From Modestobacter sp. (GTDB lineage Bacteria; Actinomycetota; Actinomycetes; Mycobacteriales; Geodermatophilaceae), in NCBI GenBank assembly GCA_025963425.1, contig JAOPUQ010000061.1, forward strand, positions 1-9,794: 9,794 nt of DNA, in the 5' to 3' direction. Below, piece by piece: positions 1 to 7,138 of this stretch (position 1 is its first letter; every line of letters starts with the position of its first letter). The position numbers were made by a program, and so were the translations under genes. The notes beneath the pieces were generated by a model, which was not told where the DNA came from, searched no databases, and saw nothing but the letters and a program-made list of their open reading frames with translations.

Positions 1-409
1 CCAGCGCGGCGGTGGCCGTACCGGTGAAGATCCCCGCCGACAGGCCCGACAGCACCCGGCCGACGATCAGCAGCGTCAGCCCCTGGTCGAGCAGGAACGC
101 CACCGCCGACAGCGCCGCGCACGCCAGTCCGACGAGCAGCATCCGCCGGCGTCCCAGCTGGTCCGAGGCGCGCCCGAACAACAGCAGCGCCGCCAGCACC
201 CCCGCGGCGTAGACCGCGAAGATCACCGTGATCATCTGCTCGGCAAAGCCACGTTGTTCCTGGTAGAGCACGTACAGCGGGGTGGGCAGAGTGGTCCCGA
301 ACATCGTCACCGCGAACGCCACGGCGACGAGCCAGAACGCCAACGGCCGGGGAAGGACCGGGCGCCGATGCGCGGCAACCGCCACCCCGTGGCTGCCGTT
401 GGGGCTCAT
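1..409 (-). CDS. MFS transporter, N-terminal part (cut by left edge)
   Basis: Start of a major facilitator superfamily permease, a proton-coupled or uniport inner-membrane carrier; the substrate cannot be told. The visible 136 residues begin MSPNGSHGVAVAAHRRP, followed by a first hydrophobic segment at about 24-46 and a second at about 59-78. Motif A of the superfamily follows in the loop after TM2 (GRASDQLGRRRM, residues 79-90), then TM3 (about 91-107) and TM4 with a conserved arginine (GRVLSGLSAG, 117-126). The reading frame stays open to base 1, so the C-terminal part lies outside the window. The ATG at 409-407 has only a weak purine stretch upstream (CGGAG about 9 nt away). The next gene upstream on this strand ends at 762, leaving a 352-nt gap with a 12-bp hairpin, so this gene probably has its own promoter. 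Family assignment is firm; specificity is unknown. Confidence 0.85.
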   Translation of the reverse strand, partial: MSPNGSHGVAVAAHRRPVLPRPLAFWLVAVAFAVTMFGTTLPTPLYVLYQEQRGFAEQMITVIFAVYAAGVLAALLLFGRASDQLGRRRMLLVGLACAALSAVAFLLDQGLTLLIVGRVLSGLSAGIFTGTATAAL

Positions 410-761
410 CGCCGACTCCGACTGGACAGCACTGCGCCCCCTTGCGGGATCGGGTCACGAGGCCTTGCCGGCCGAAGCCGCCATCGGACGGCTTCGGCCG
501 AGGCATGCGGAAGTCTTCTCTCGGCGGCACCTGGCGTCGTCCCGGCCAACGGCAACCCGAGATGCCGGCCAGCCCCCAGCCCGATGAGGAGAGCTGTCCA
601 CGACTCCGCCGATGCCACCGACGCCCAGGCGCCACGCAGGCGAACCGGCTCAATCAGCTCCTGCGGATGACCGACCGGCGCCGGGAGAGGGCGTCGACGC
701 GGGCGCCGTTCAGCAGGACGCCGCCCCGTGATGATGGTCTGGCAGGACGCCTGCAGGTTGC
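410..761. other. 352-nt intergenic region, no convincing gene
   Basis: This gap lies between the UPF0104-type membrane protein (ends 762) and the left-edge MFS gene (starts 409), both on the minus strand. It holds one strong inverted repeat (469-500, listed separately). A minus-strand open frame of 119 codons (765-406) begins in an ATGA overlap with the upstream stop and ends in an ATGA overlap with the MFS start. However, by my hand count about 34 of its 119 codons end in A or T, far more than in the real genes here, and its product resembles nothing I know. I treat the region as a promoter or leader region, or possibly as decayed coding sequence. Confidence 0.55.
469..500. repeat. 12-bp perfect inverted repeat (hairpin)
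   Basis: CGGCCGAAGCCG at 469-480 and its exact reverse complement CGGCTTCGGCCG at 489-500 are separated by 8 nt. The structure could fold as a stable RNA stem in either direction. There is no T-tract after it on the minus strand, but many actinobacterial terminators lack one. Its position, 60 nt upstream of the MFS start and about 260 nt past the preceding stop, also fits an operator or leader hairpin of the MFS gene. The repeat itself is certain; its role is inference. Confidence 0.6.
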
Positions 762-1958
762 TCATCGCCGCCCTCGCTCCGGACGGCGGCTGACTGCGGC
801 TCTCCCGGTGCGCCCGGCCTGCACGGCGGCGACGAGCCACCCTGCCGCGACGACGCCGACCAGGCTGATCAGCCGGTAGAGCAGAACGGCGGGCAGGGCG
901 TCCGCCGCCGGGACCCCGCCGGCCACCATCGCCACGACCATCGTGGTGTCCACGACGCCGATGCCGCCGGGCAGCAGCGAGATGCCGGATGCCGCCATGC
1001 CGGCCGTGTAGGCGATCAGGAGCAGCGGAAGGGTCACACCGTGGACGCCCAGGGCGGCGACACTGGCGGCCAGGCAGGCGACGTCGAACACCCAGTTGCC
1101 GATTCCGTACGTCGCCGCGGCCGTCCAGTCCCGGGCGCCGGGCCGCACCAACCGGAGTTGACCCACCAGACGCTCGAGCGCGTCGTGTCCCTGGGTCGGC
1201 GGACGGCGCAGCAGCGTGTTGCGCCACGCCAGCAACCGGCGGCCGGCGAGGAGCGCCAGGTCCGGGCGACGGCGGAGCCGGCGGACACCCACGACCAGGA
1301 CCACGACGAGGACGGCGTCCAGGACCAGCGCCACGAGGCCGGACCCGGCACCCACGAGCAGCGACCCGGCCACGGCCAGGGCCGCCAGGGCGGAGCTCGA
1401 GATCAGCCCACCGGTGACCAGGGACCACGTGATGGCGGCGGGACCGGCGCCCCGCTCCCGCATCCAGCGGTAGGCGTAGGCGGTCGAGAAGGCGGCGCCC
1501 CCGGGAACCGTCAGGTGCACGGCATTGGCCACGTAGACCGCCGCCAGTGCATCGCGCGTCCGCACGCGGACACCGGCCGCGGCCAGCAGCCTGCTGCGCA
1601 TGCGGGCGAACAGGTCCATGGACGTGGCCGCGGCGAGCACCGCGGCGGCGATCCACCAGGGCTGTGCCCCTCCGAGGGCGGTCAGCGCACCTTTCAGAGT
1701 CGGCGCTGCGAGGACCAGCTCGACGGCGAGCGCCGCCACCACCGCCACGCCCAGGACGACGCGCCACGGCCGGTGCCTGCGCGGGCGCCGCTCCGGGGGC
1801 GGGACGGCGCCCGCGACCGGTGCGGTCCCTGGAGCTGCCGTGCTGCCGGCCCCCGTGTCGGGGAGGGTCGTCACGGTCACGCGACCGACGGTGCCGGCCG
1901 ACCGTGTGTGGAGTCCCGGAAGAACCTGGCCGCAGCCCAAGGCTCGCCGGATCGACAC
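762..1958 (-). CDS. Lysylphosphatidylglycerol synthase TM-domain / UPF0104-type membrane protein
   Basis: Polytopic membrane protein of about 398 residues from the family that includes the flippase-like domain of MprF and stand-alone UPF0104 proteins, thought to move or handle lipids or lipid-linked sugars in the cytoplasmic membrane. After a Pro/Arg-rich, probably cytoplasmic N-terminus (about 30-66) come hydrophobic segments at roughly 67-85, 101-116, 136-152, 176-200, 206-225, 282-300, 306-325, 338-350 and 357-379. Family signatures visible are VPGGAAFSTAYAYRWMRERG (151-170), NWVFDV (288-293), SLLPGGIGVVD (327-337) and YRLISL (361-366). The aminoacyl-transferase domain of full MprF is absent. 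The GTG start lies 10 nt after the DUF1345 stop, suggesting translational coupling, but no Shine-Dalgarno is clear. The first ~26 residues look poorly coding, so GTG codons at 1880 or 1874 are alternative starts. Lipid substrate unknown. Confidence 0.82.
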   Translation of the reverse strand: MSIRRALGCGQVLPGLHTRSAGTVGRVTVTTLPDTGAGSTAAPGTAPVAGAVPPPERRPRRHRPWRVVLGVAVVAALAVELVLAAPTLKGALTALGGAQPWWIAAAVLAAATSMDLFARMRSRLLAAAGVRVRTRDALAAVYVANAVHLTVPGGAAFSTAYAYRWMRERGAGPAAITWSLVTGGLISSSALAALAVAGSLLVGAGSGLVALVLDAVLVVVLVVGVRRLRRRPDLALLAGRRLLAWRNTLLRRPPTQGHDALERLVGQLRLVRPGARDWTAAATYGIGNWVFDVACLAASVAALGVHGVTLPLLLIAYTAGMAASGISLLPGGIGVVDTTMVVAMVAGGVPAADALPAVLLYRLISLVGVVAAGWLVAAVQAGRTGRAAVSRRPERGRR

Positions 1959-1968
1959 GGAGCGGGGA

Positions 1969-2640
1969 CTAGCCGGTGCGCAGGCTGGCGACGAGATTGA
2001 CCGTCGTGGCCAGGATTCCGGTGCCGAACAGGTACGACAGCAGAGCCTGGCGCAGGACCGTGCGGCGCAGTGCCGTCGAGTGCAGAACCGTGTCCGACAC
2101 CTGGAACGTCATCCCGACCGTGAAGGCCAGGTAGGCGAAATCGCGGTAGGTGGGAGGCGCGGCCGAGTTGAAGTCGATGCCACCGCCCTGTCGACCGTAG
2201 TAGAGGGCGGCGTACCGCAGCGTGAACAGGGTGTGCACCATCGCCCAGGACACCACCACCGACACCACGCCGAAGCCGACCTGAACGAACTCGAGCGCGC
2301 TGCCGTGGGGTGCGCGGATCAGCACGAAGGCCACGGTGACGAGGCTGGCGACGGCGGCCGAGAGAAGAGCGACGTCGGTGGCCACCCGGTCCGGGTCGGT
2401 GGTCGTCGCCCGACGGGCGGTCTGCTGGGCGTCCCGGCCAAAGAGGACGAAGGCCAGCCAGCCGATGTAGAGCACCGCCACGGTGTCCCAGCCGAGCAGC
2501 AGGCCCACGGCCGGTGAGTGCAGCAGTGCCACGGTCACGGCGACCGCGACCCCGATCGGCACCGGAACCAGGGCCTCCAGCCGCGCCGAGCCTTCCCCGC
2601 GGGCCGGCGGTTGCCGCGGCCGAGTGGAGCGCGGGTCCAT
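1969..2640 (-). CDS. DUF1345 family membrane protein
   Basis: A 223-residue integral membrane protein of the DUF1345 family (pfam07077), whose molecular function has not been established to my knowledge. It has a charged N-terminus (1-20) and hydrophobic segments at about 25-42, 46-67, 89-109, 117-138, 166-183 and 199-219. Family landmarks are GWD (50-52), HTLFTLRYAALYY (136-148), GGIDF (153-157) and DFAYLAFTVGMTFQVSD (167-183). I chose the ATG at 2640 over an in-frame start at 2685 because GGGAGGA sits 4 nt upstream of it (2645-2651) and the additional upstream residues are not membrane-protein-like. The gene follows the DHA2 exporter by 61 nt and precedes the UPF0104-type gene by 10 nt. A joint role in envelope or lipid handling is inference from adjacency only. 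Confidence 0.85.
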   Translation of the reverse strand: MDPRSTRPRQPPARGEGSARLEALVPVPIGVAVAVTVALLHSPAVGLLLGWDTVAVLYIGWLAFVLFGRDAQQTARRATTTDPDRVATDVALLSAAVASLVTVAFVLIRAPHGSALEFVQVGFGVVSVVVSWAMVHTLFTLRYAALYYGRQGGGIDFNSAAPPTYRDFAYLAFTVGMTFQVSDTVLHSTALRRTVLRQALLSYLFGTGILATTVNLVASLRTG

Positions 2641-2644
2641 GCTG

Positions 2645-2651
2645 TCCTCCC
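2645..2651 (-). promoter_or_regulatory. Ribosome binding site deciding the DUF1345 start
   Basis: GGGAGGA read on the minus strand, 4 nt before the ATG at 2640. It supports this start over the in-frame start at 2685, which would add 15 residues. Confidence 0.7.
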
Positions 2652-2701
2652 TGCCTTCTGAGCTGAACCGCCCCGGGCCCGCCACGGTTAGACGGTGCCG
2701 A

Positions 2702-4213
2702 TCACGACGTGACGGCTTCGTGTGGCGTCGTCCGTGGCGACGCGGGGACGGCGGCCGTGCCGGTCCGGTCCGGTGGCGCGGACGGCAGTGAGCGGCGGCG
2801 TCGTTCGATCAGCTCCGCGACCGCTGTCACCAACGCGAGCAGCATGAGACCGGCGGCGCAGACCAGCGCGTCGGACACCGCTGCCCGGAAGTCACGTCCG
2901 CTGCCGGTGAGCGCGTGGTAGTAGACGGTGGCCAGGAGTGCCGTACCGAGGGCCGCGCCGATCCGCTGGGCGGTCTGCAGCGCACCCCCTGCTGCCCCGG
3001 CCATCTGCGCGGGGACCGACTCCAGGGTCAGCGTCGTGTTGGGCGAGACGACCATCCCGCCGCCGAGCCCGGCCACCAGGAGGGGTCCCGCGGCCGCCCA
3101 GGCCGCCGCGTCGCCGCCGATCCTGCGCAGGACCAGCGCGGTGGCGATCATCCCGATGGCGGCGGCCAGCAGGCCGGACACGTTGAGCCATCGGCCGAAC
3201 CGGGGCACCGCACGGCCGGCGAACACCGCGGACACGGCGCTGCCGAGCGCGAACGGGGTGACGGCCAGACCGGAGCGCAGCGGCGAATACCCCAGGCCGT
3301 CCTGGAAGAACAGGGCCAGCACGACCCAGATGCCGGTGAACCCGGTGAAGTAGACCAGTGCGATGGCCGAACCGGTGGGGAAGCCGGCGGTCCGGGCCAG
3401 CCGTGGGTCGAGCAGCGGGGCGCGGCCTCGGCCGGCCGTGCGCACCTCCCACCAGGCGAACGTGGTGAGCAGCAGCGCGGCCGGAACGAACAGCCACCAC
3501 AGCCAGCTCGCGCCACCCGACTCGTTGGACACCACCGGCAGGAGCAGGCCGAGCACGCCCGCACCGAGCAGCAGCGACCCCATGAGGTCGAGGTGTGTGT
3601 CGCGGGCACCGGCTGCGCTCCTGGCCGGCACCAGCCGGGTGGCGAGCACCAGGGCCGCCAGGCCGATCGGCACGTTGACGTAGAAGACCCAGCGCCAACC
3701 GTCCGGGCTGCCGGCCAGGCTCAGGATCAGGCCGCCGACCACCGGGCCGGTGGCGGTGGACAACCCCACCACGCTGCCGAGTACGCCGAAGGCCCGGGCC
3801 CGCTCCGCTCCACGGAACAGGTCCTGGATCAGGCCGATGTTCTGCGGGATGAGCATGCCGCCGGCCACGCCCTGCAGCAGCCGGGCGGCGAGCAGCCACC
3901 CGGTCGTCTGTGCCGCGCCGGTCAGTGCGCTGGTGAGCACGAACGCCGACAGGGCGATCAGGAACATGCGGCGTCGGCCGAGCGTGTCGCCGAGCCGGCC
4001 GGCCGGCACCAGCGCCAGGCCGAACGTCAGCGCGTATCCGGACACCACCCACTGCACCGTTCCGGCGGAGACGCCGAACTCGCGTTCGATGGACGGCAGG
4101 GCGACGTTCACGATGCTGACGTCGAGCAGCACCATGAAGGCGCCCACCAGGCTCACCGTCAGGGCCCGCCAGCGCCGGGGGTCGGCGCCGGCAGCGAGTG
4201 CGGCGTTCGTCAT
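2702..4213 (-). CDS. DHA2-type (EmrB/QacA) MFS multidrug exporter
   Basis: Full-length 503-residue proton antiporter of the 14-TM drug:H+ antiporter-2 family in the cytoplasmic membrane; members export drugs, dyes, antibiotics or metabolites. Signatures: LDVSIVNVALP in TM1 (motif D1, 30-40), GRLGDTLGRRR (motif A, 72-82), LLQGVAGGMLIPQN (112-125), and the antiporter motif C in TM5 (GSVVGLSTATGPVVGG, 146-161). The WRWVFYVNVPIG segment (173-184) is also typical of EmrB/QacA/LfrA-like proteins. The C-terminus is a short Arg/Pro-rich tail. The ATG at 4213 has GGAAGGA 7 nt upstream (4221-4227). The gene follows the hydroxyacid dehydrogenase by 33 nt on the same strand, so it is probably co-transcribed with the two oxidoreductases. 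No TetR/MarR-type regulator, often found beside such exporters, is visible nearby. Specificity cannot be read from sequence. Confidence 0.92.
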   Translation of the reverse strand: MTNAALAAGADPRRWRALTVSLVGAFMVLLDVSIVNVALPSIEREFGVSAGTVQWVVSGYALTFGLALVPAGRLGDTLGRRRMFLIALSAFVLTSALTGAAQTTGWLLAARLLQGVAGGMLIPQNIGLIQDLFRGAERARAFGVLGSVVGLSTATGPVVGGLILSLAGSPDGWRWVFYVNVPIGLAALVLATRLVPARSAAGARDTHLDLMGSLLLGAGVLGLLLPVVSNESGGASWLWWLFVPAALLLTTFAWWEVRTAGRGRAPLLDPRLARTAGFPTGSAIALVYFTGFTGIWVVLALFFQDGLGYSPLRSGLAVTPFALGSAVSAVFAGRAVPRFGRWLNVSGLLAAAIGMIATALVLRRIGGDAAAWAAAGPLLVAGLGGGMVVSPNTTLTLESVPAQMAGAAGGALQTAQRIGAALGTALLATVYYHALTGSGRDFRAAVSDALVCAAGLMLLALVTAVAELIERRRRSLPSAPPDRTGTAAVPASPRTTPHEAVTS

Positions 4214-4246
4214 GACCGAGTCCTTCCGGCGGGTGGCTTCAGGGCG

Positions 4247-5152
4247 TCAGGCGGCCGTCCGCCGGCCCCCCGTCATCTCCTCGAGCACCTGGAAGAGGGC
4301 GGCGAGGTCGCGCCGCTCGTAGCCGAGGACGCGGGCGAGCCCGAGGACCTCGTCGGCGCGGTCGGCCGTGGGCAGCGGGACGCCGAGACCTTCGGCCACG
4401 TCGCGTGCCAGTTCGACGTCCTTCTGCACGAGTGCCAGCGTGAACCACGCCTCGTCGGGGAGATCGAAGACGAGGGGGGCGCGCGCCTTGAGCATCGGCG
4501 AGCCGATCGAGCTGTTCGCCATGACCTCGAGTGCCAGCTCTCGGTCGATCCCCGACTGTGCAGCGAGCACCAGGCCTTCGGCGAAGGCGAGCATCTGGAC
4601 GGCGAGGCTGATGTTGATCGCGAGCTTGAGCACGAGCCCTTGCCCGTTCGGCCCGACGTGTGTCGGCGTGCCGAGCTCCCGCAGGACCGGCTCGACGCGA
4701 CCGTAGGCGTCCGCGTCCCCGCCCACCATGATGCTGAGCGTTCCGGCCCGCACCTGCGGCACGCTGCCCGACACCGGCGCATCGAGCATGGCGGCGCCAC
4801 TCTTCCGCACGCATCCGGCAAGCTCCCGGCTGGCCGCCGGGCTGACGGTACTCATCTCCAGCCACGCAGTCCCCGCGCGCAGGCCGGTGAGGACGCCCTC
4901 AGGGCCGGAGGCCGCCGAGTGCAGCGCGGCGTCGTCGGAAAGCGACGTGACGATGACGTCGGCAACCTCGGCGACCCCGCGCGGGGTGTCGTGCCACTGC
5001 AGGCCGTGGGCGATGAGCTCCTCAGCCCGTCGGCGGGTGCGGTTCGTTCCGTGCACGGGGTATCCGGCCGCGAGCAGGCGGGCGGCCATCGCGCCGCCCA
5101 TGTGGCCCAGGCCGACGACGCCGATCGTGGGTCGGGTGGCTGTCGCCATCAT
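4247..5152 (-). CDS. NAD(P)-dependent beta-hydroxyacid dehydrogenase (3-hydroxyisobutyrate dehydrogenase family)
   Basis: Soluble oxidoreductase of 301 residues, the usual length for the family, which interconverts short beta-hydroxyacids and their semialdehydes (3-hydroxyisobutyrate, tartronate semialdehyde, succinic semialdehyde). The N-terminal Rossmann domain carries the dinucleotide motif GLGHMG (14-19). The substrate-binding signature DAPVSGS is at 124-130, the predicted catalytic lysine is K176 within GQGLVLKLAIN (170-180), and a second conserved lysine is K244 in VQKDVELA. N39-R40 at the end of strand 2 (TNRT) would favour NADP over NAD, which is inference. The ATG at 5152 shares its A with the upstream reductase stop (TGATG), indicating translational coupling; the next codon is also ATG, so the true start may be 3 nt later. 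Substrate unknown; mmsB or glxR would be over-calls. Confidence 0.9.
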   Translation of the reverse strand: MMATATRPTIGVVGLGHMGGAMAARLLAAGYPVHGTNRTRRRAEELIAHGLQWHDTPRGVAEVADVIVTSLSDDAALHSAASGPEGVLTGLRAGTAWLEMSTVSPAASRELAGCVRKSGAAMLDAPVSGSVPQVRAGTLSIMVGGDADAYGRVEPVLRELGTPTHVGPNGQGLVLKLAINISLAVQMLAFAEGLVLAAQSGIDRELALEVMANSSIGSPMLKARAPLVFDLPDEAWFTLALVQKDVELARDVAEGLGVPLPTADRADEVLGLARVLGYERRDLAALFQVLEEMTGGRRTAA

Positions 5153-6117
5153 CAGGCCCTCCCCTCGAGCGTGGCCACGTCGCTGTCGTCGAGCCGGAGG
5201 TTCGCGGCGCCGAGGAGCGGGCCGACCTGGTCGGGACGTCGGAAACCGACGATGGCCCCGTCGACGGCCGGGTTGCGGAGAGCCCAGGCGATCGCCACCG
5301 CGCCCGGAGTGGTGGAGTGGCGGTCGGCGACCGCCCGAAGCCGCTCCACCAGCGCGAGATGGTGCGACAGGCGCGGCTCCTGGAAGCGCGGGTCGTGGGT
5401 GCGCCAGTCGTCGTCGGGCAGCTGCGCGATCCGCGACCGCGTCATCGCGCCACTCAGCAGGCCCGAGGCCATGGGGGAGTAGACGATGACGCCGATCGCC
5501 TCACGCTCGGCCAAGGGGAGGAGCTCGGCTTCCACGTCGCGGTCGATCAGCGAGTACTGCGGCTGCACGGTCTCGACGGGAGCGATCTGCTGGGCCCGCC
5601 GCAGTTGCTCGACGCTGAAGTTCGAGACGCCGATGTGGCGGACGAGGCCCTGTTCCTCGAGCTCCGCGACGGCCGACCAGCCCTCCTCGATGTCCTCGTC
5701 CGGGATCGGCCAGTGGATCTGGTCGAGGTCGATGGCGTCCAGGCCCAGCCTCCGCAGGCTCGCCTCCGCCTCACGCAGGATCGAGTCGCGCTTCAGGTTG
5801 TGCACGATGGTCCGCCCGGGCCCCTCGATCAGCGACGCCTTCGTGAACACGTAGGGGCGCTGATCGCCGGGAAGTCCGGCCAGGGCGCGGCCGACCACCT
5901 GTTCGGAGTGCCCGAACCCGTAGGCGGCTGCTGTGTCGATCCAGTTGACGCCCAGCTCCAGGGCGCGGTGGATGGTTGCGACCGAGTCGTCGTCGGCCTG
6001 GGGCCCCCAGCCCATCTCCCAGCCGCCGCCGCCGATCGCCCAGGCACCGAGACCGACGCGGGTGATGTCGAGGCCGGTCTTCCCGAGCAGGGTGGTCTCC
6101 AACGGTGTCTCCGTCAT
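5152..6117 (-). CDS. Aldo/keto reductase
   Basis: Cytosolic NADPH-dependent reductase of 321 residues with an (alpha/beta)8 barrel; it reduces aldehydes or ketones to alcohols. The catalytic tetrad is complete: D61 and Y66 in WIDTAAAYG (59-67), K93 in FTKAS, and H135 in DQIHWP (132-137). Other family features are GVSNFSVEQL (163-172), QPQYSLIDRD near 185-195 and IVYSPMASGLLSG near 215-228. The segment after strand 1 (GGGGWEMGWGPQADDDS) is typical of the bacterial branch annotated as general stress protein 69 or IolS-like. The ATG at 6117 has AAGGAG 4 nt upstream (6122-6127). Its stop overlaps the start of the hydroxyacid dehydrogenase, so the two enzymes are probably made together and may act on related carbonyl compounds. 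Physiological substrate unknown. Confidence 0.92.
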   Translation of the reverse strand: MTETPLETTLLGKTGLDITRVGLGAWAIGGGGWEMGWGPQADDDSVATIHRALELGVNWIDTAAAYGFGHSEQVVGRALAGLPGDQRPYVFTKASLIEGPGRTIVHNLKRDSILREAEASLRRLGLDAIDLDQIHWPIPDEDIEEGWSAVAELEEQGLVRHIGVSNFSVEQLRRAQQIAPVETVQPQYSLIDRDVEAELLPLAEREAIGVIVYSPMASGLLSGAMTRSRIAQLPDDDWRTHDPRFQEPRLSHHLALVERLRAVADRHSTTPGAVAIAWALRNPAVDGAIVGFRRPDQVGPLLGAANLRLDDSDVATLEGRA

Positions 6118-6163
6118 GTTGCTCCTTGTCGATGGTGGGTCCGGTGCGACGCCGGCGGCCGAG

Positions 6164-6955
6164 TCAGCCGACGGCGGTGCCGAAGAGATGGCCGATGCCG
6201 TAGGTCAGGGCAAGTCCCAGTGCGCCGCCCACGACCACGCGGCGGACGGCCCGGGCCGGGCTGCTCCCGCCGAGCCGTGCACTGACGGTGCCGGTGACGG
6301 CCAGGGCGACGAGGACGGCGGCTCCGCAGACCGGTACGCGCCAGGCATCCGGTGGTAGGAGGATCGCGACGAGCGGGAGCAGCGCGCCGAGGGTGAACGA
6401 CAAGGCCGAGGCGCCGGCGGCCTGTGCAGGGCTGGCCAGGTCGTCCGGGTCGATGCCCAGCTCGGCGTCGAGGTGGGCGGTGAGGGCGTCGCGTTCGGTC
6501 AGCTCTTCCGCGACCTGGCGGGCAGTGGCCGGGCTCAGGCCCCTCGCCGCGTAGAGGGCGGTCAGTTCGTCGAGCTCGTCCTCGGGGGAGTCGGCCAGCT
6601 CCTGCTTCTCCTGGGCCATCTGGGCCGTCTCGCTGTCCCGTTGGCTGCTCACCGACACGTACTCGCCCAGCGCCATCGAGACCGCTCCTGCCACCAGGCC
6701 GGCGACGCCGGCGGTGAAGACGGCAGCGCGGGCCGCCGAGGCACCGGCCACCCCGACGACGATCCCGGCGACCGAGACGATGCCGTCGTTGGCGCCGAGC
6801 ACGCCGGCCCGCAGCCAGTTCAGCCGCCCGGCGGTCCCGGTGGTGTGTGGCTCACCGTCGTGGGTCGGTAGCGGGCTTCCGGTCTCCGTGGGGGCTATCC
6901 GGGCGCGGGTGCCCGCAGGGACCGCCGTCACGGGTGCCTGCGGGGCGGAACTCAT
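6164..6955 (-). CDS. VIT1/CCC1 family Fe2+/Mn2+ transporter
   Basis: Membrane transporter of 263 residues in the vacuolar iron transporter family (pfam01988), whose members move Fe2+ or Mn2+ out of the cytosol. A 44-residue Pro/Thr-rich N-terminus precedes TM1 with LRAGVLGANDGIVS (49-61). TM2 contains AGAVSMALGEYVSVSSQRDSE (89-109), including M94 and E98. A charged helical segment follows (about 105-178, rich in Glu and Asp), matching the cytosolic metal-binding helices of the family, then three closing TM segments (182-201, 207-225, 238-258). D57 and M94 correspond, from memory, to the transport-path Asp and Met of the plant VIT1 structure. I chose the ATG at 6955 because GAGGAGGTGA lies just upstream; an in-frame upstream start at 7003 lacks such support. 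The aldo/keto reductase follows after 46 nt, possibly on the same transcript. Confidence 0.9.
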   Translation of the reverse strand: MSSAPQAPVTAVPAGTRARIAPTETGSPLPTHDGEPHTTGTAGRLNWLRAGVLGANDGIVSVAGIVVGVAGASAARAAVFTAGVAGLVAGAVSMALGEYVSVSSQRDSETAQMAQEKQELADSPEDELDELTALYAARGLSPATARQVAEELTERDALTAHLDAELGIDPDDLASPAQAAGASALSFTLGALLPLVAILLPPDAWRVPVCGAAVLVALAVTGTVSARLGGSSPARAVRRVVVGGALGLALTYGIGHLFGTAVG

Positions 6956-6960
6956 CGCGC

Positions 6961-6970
6961 TCACCTCCTC
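6961..6970 (-). promoter_or_regulatory. Strong ribosome binding site of the VIT gene
   Basis: GAGGAGGTGA on the minus strand, with the GGAGG core 8 nt before the ATG at 6955. It fixes this start over the in-frame start at 7003. Confidence 0.75.
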
Positions 6971-7019
6971 GGAGACACGGTCGGGGTGCCGTCGGCTGGT
7001 CATGCCCCAGCCTCGCCGT

Positions 7020-7034
7020 CGGCGGCATCCGCCG
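7020..7034 (-). terminator. GC hairpin between response regulator and VIT gene
   Basis: CGGCGG and CCGCCG form a 6-bp perfect stem around a 3-nt loop, 105 nt past the response-regulator stop and 65 nt before the VIT start. It could end the response-regulator transcript or belong to the VIT leader. There is no T-run, so a terminator role is tentative. Confidence 0.3.
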
Positions 7035-7138
7035 TCGTCGGCGTCACCAGCACATCCGGATACCGGCCAGCCGGAGGCCGCACCTACTGGCCTGCGGGAG
7101 GGCGCAGGCGCAGGAGCGGCCCAGGGGAGGCGATCGGA

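Noticed and set aside
654..728. Minus-strand segment reading GVLLNGARVDALSRR, resembling the stretch after Walker A in ABC ATPases or a piece of LepA
   Set aside because: About 23 residues, no start, no Walker or signature motif around it, and it was found by scanning many frames; resemblance is most likely chance.
406..1767. 453-codon minus-strand open frame across the UPF0104-type gene
   Set aside because: It overlaps a convincing membrane-protein gene in another frame, and its product is Arg/Gly/Pro-rich low-complexity sequence typical of out-of-frame high-GC DNA.
2915..5482. 855-codon plus-strand open frame
   Set aside because: Antisense to the DHA2 exporter, the hydroxyacid dehydrogenase and part of the aldo/keto reductase. 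It is Gly/Gln/Arg/His-rich with no domain signal, and long antisense frames are common at this GC content.
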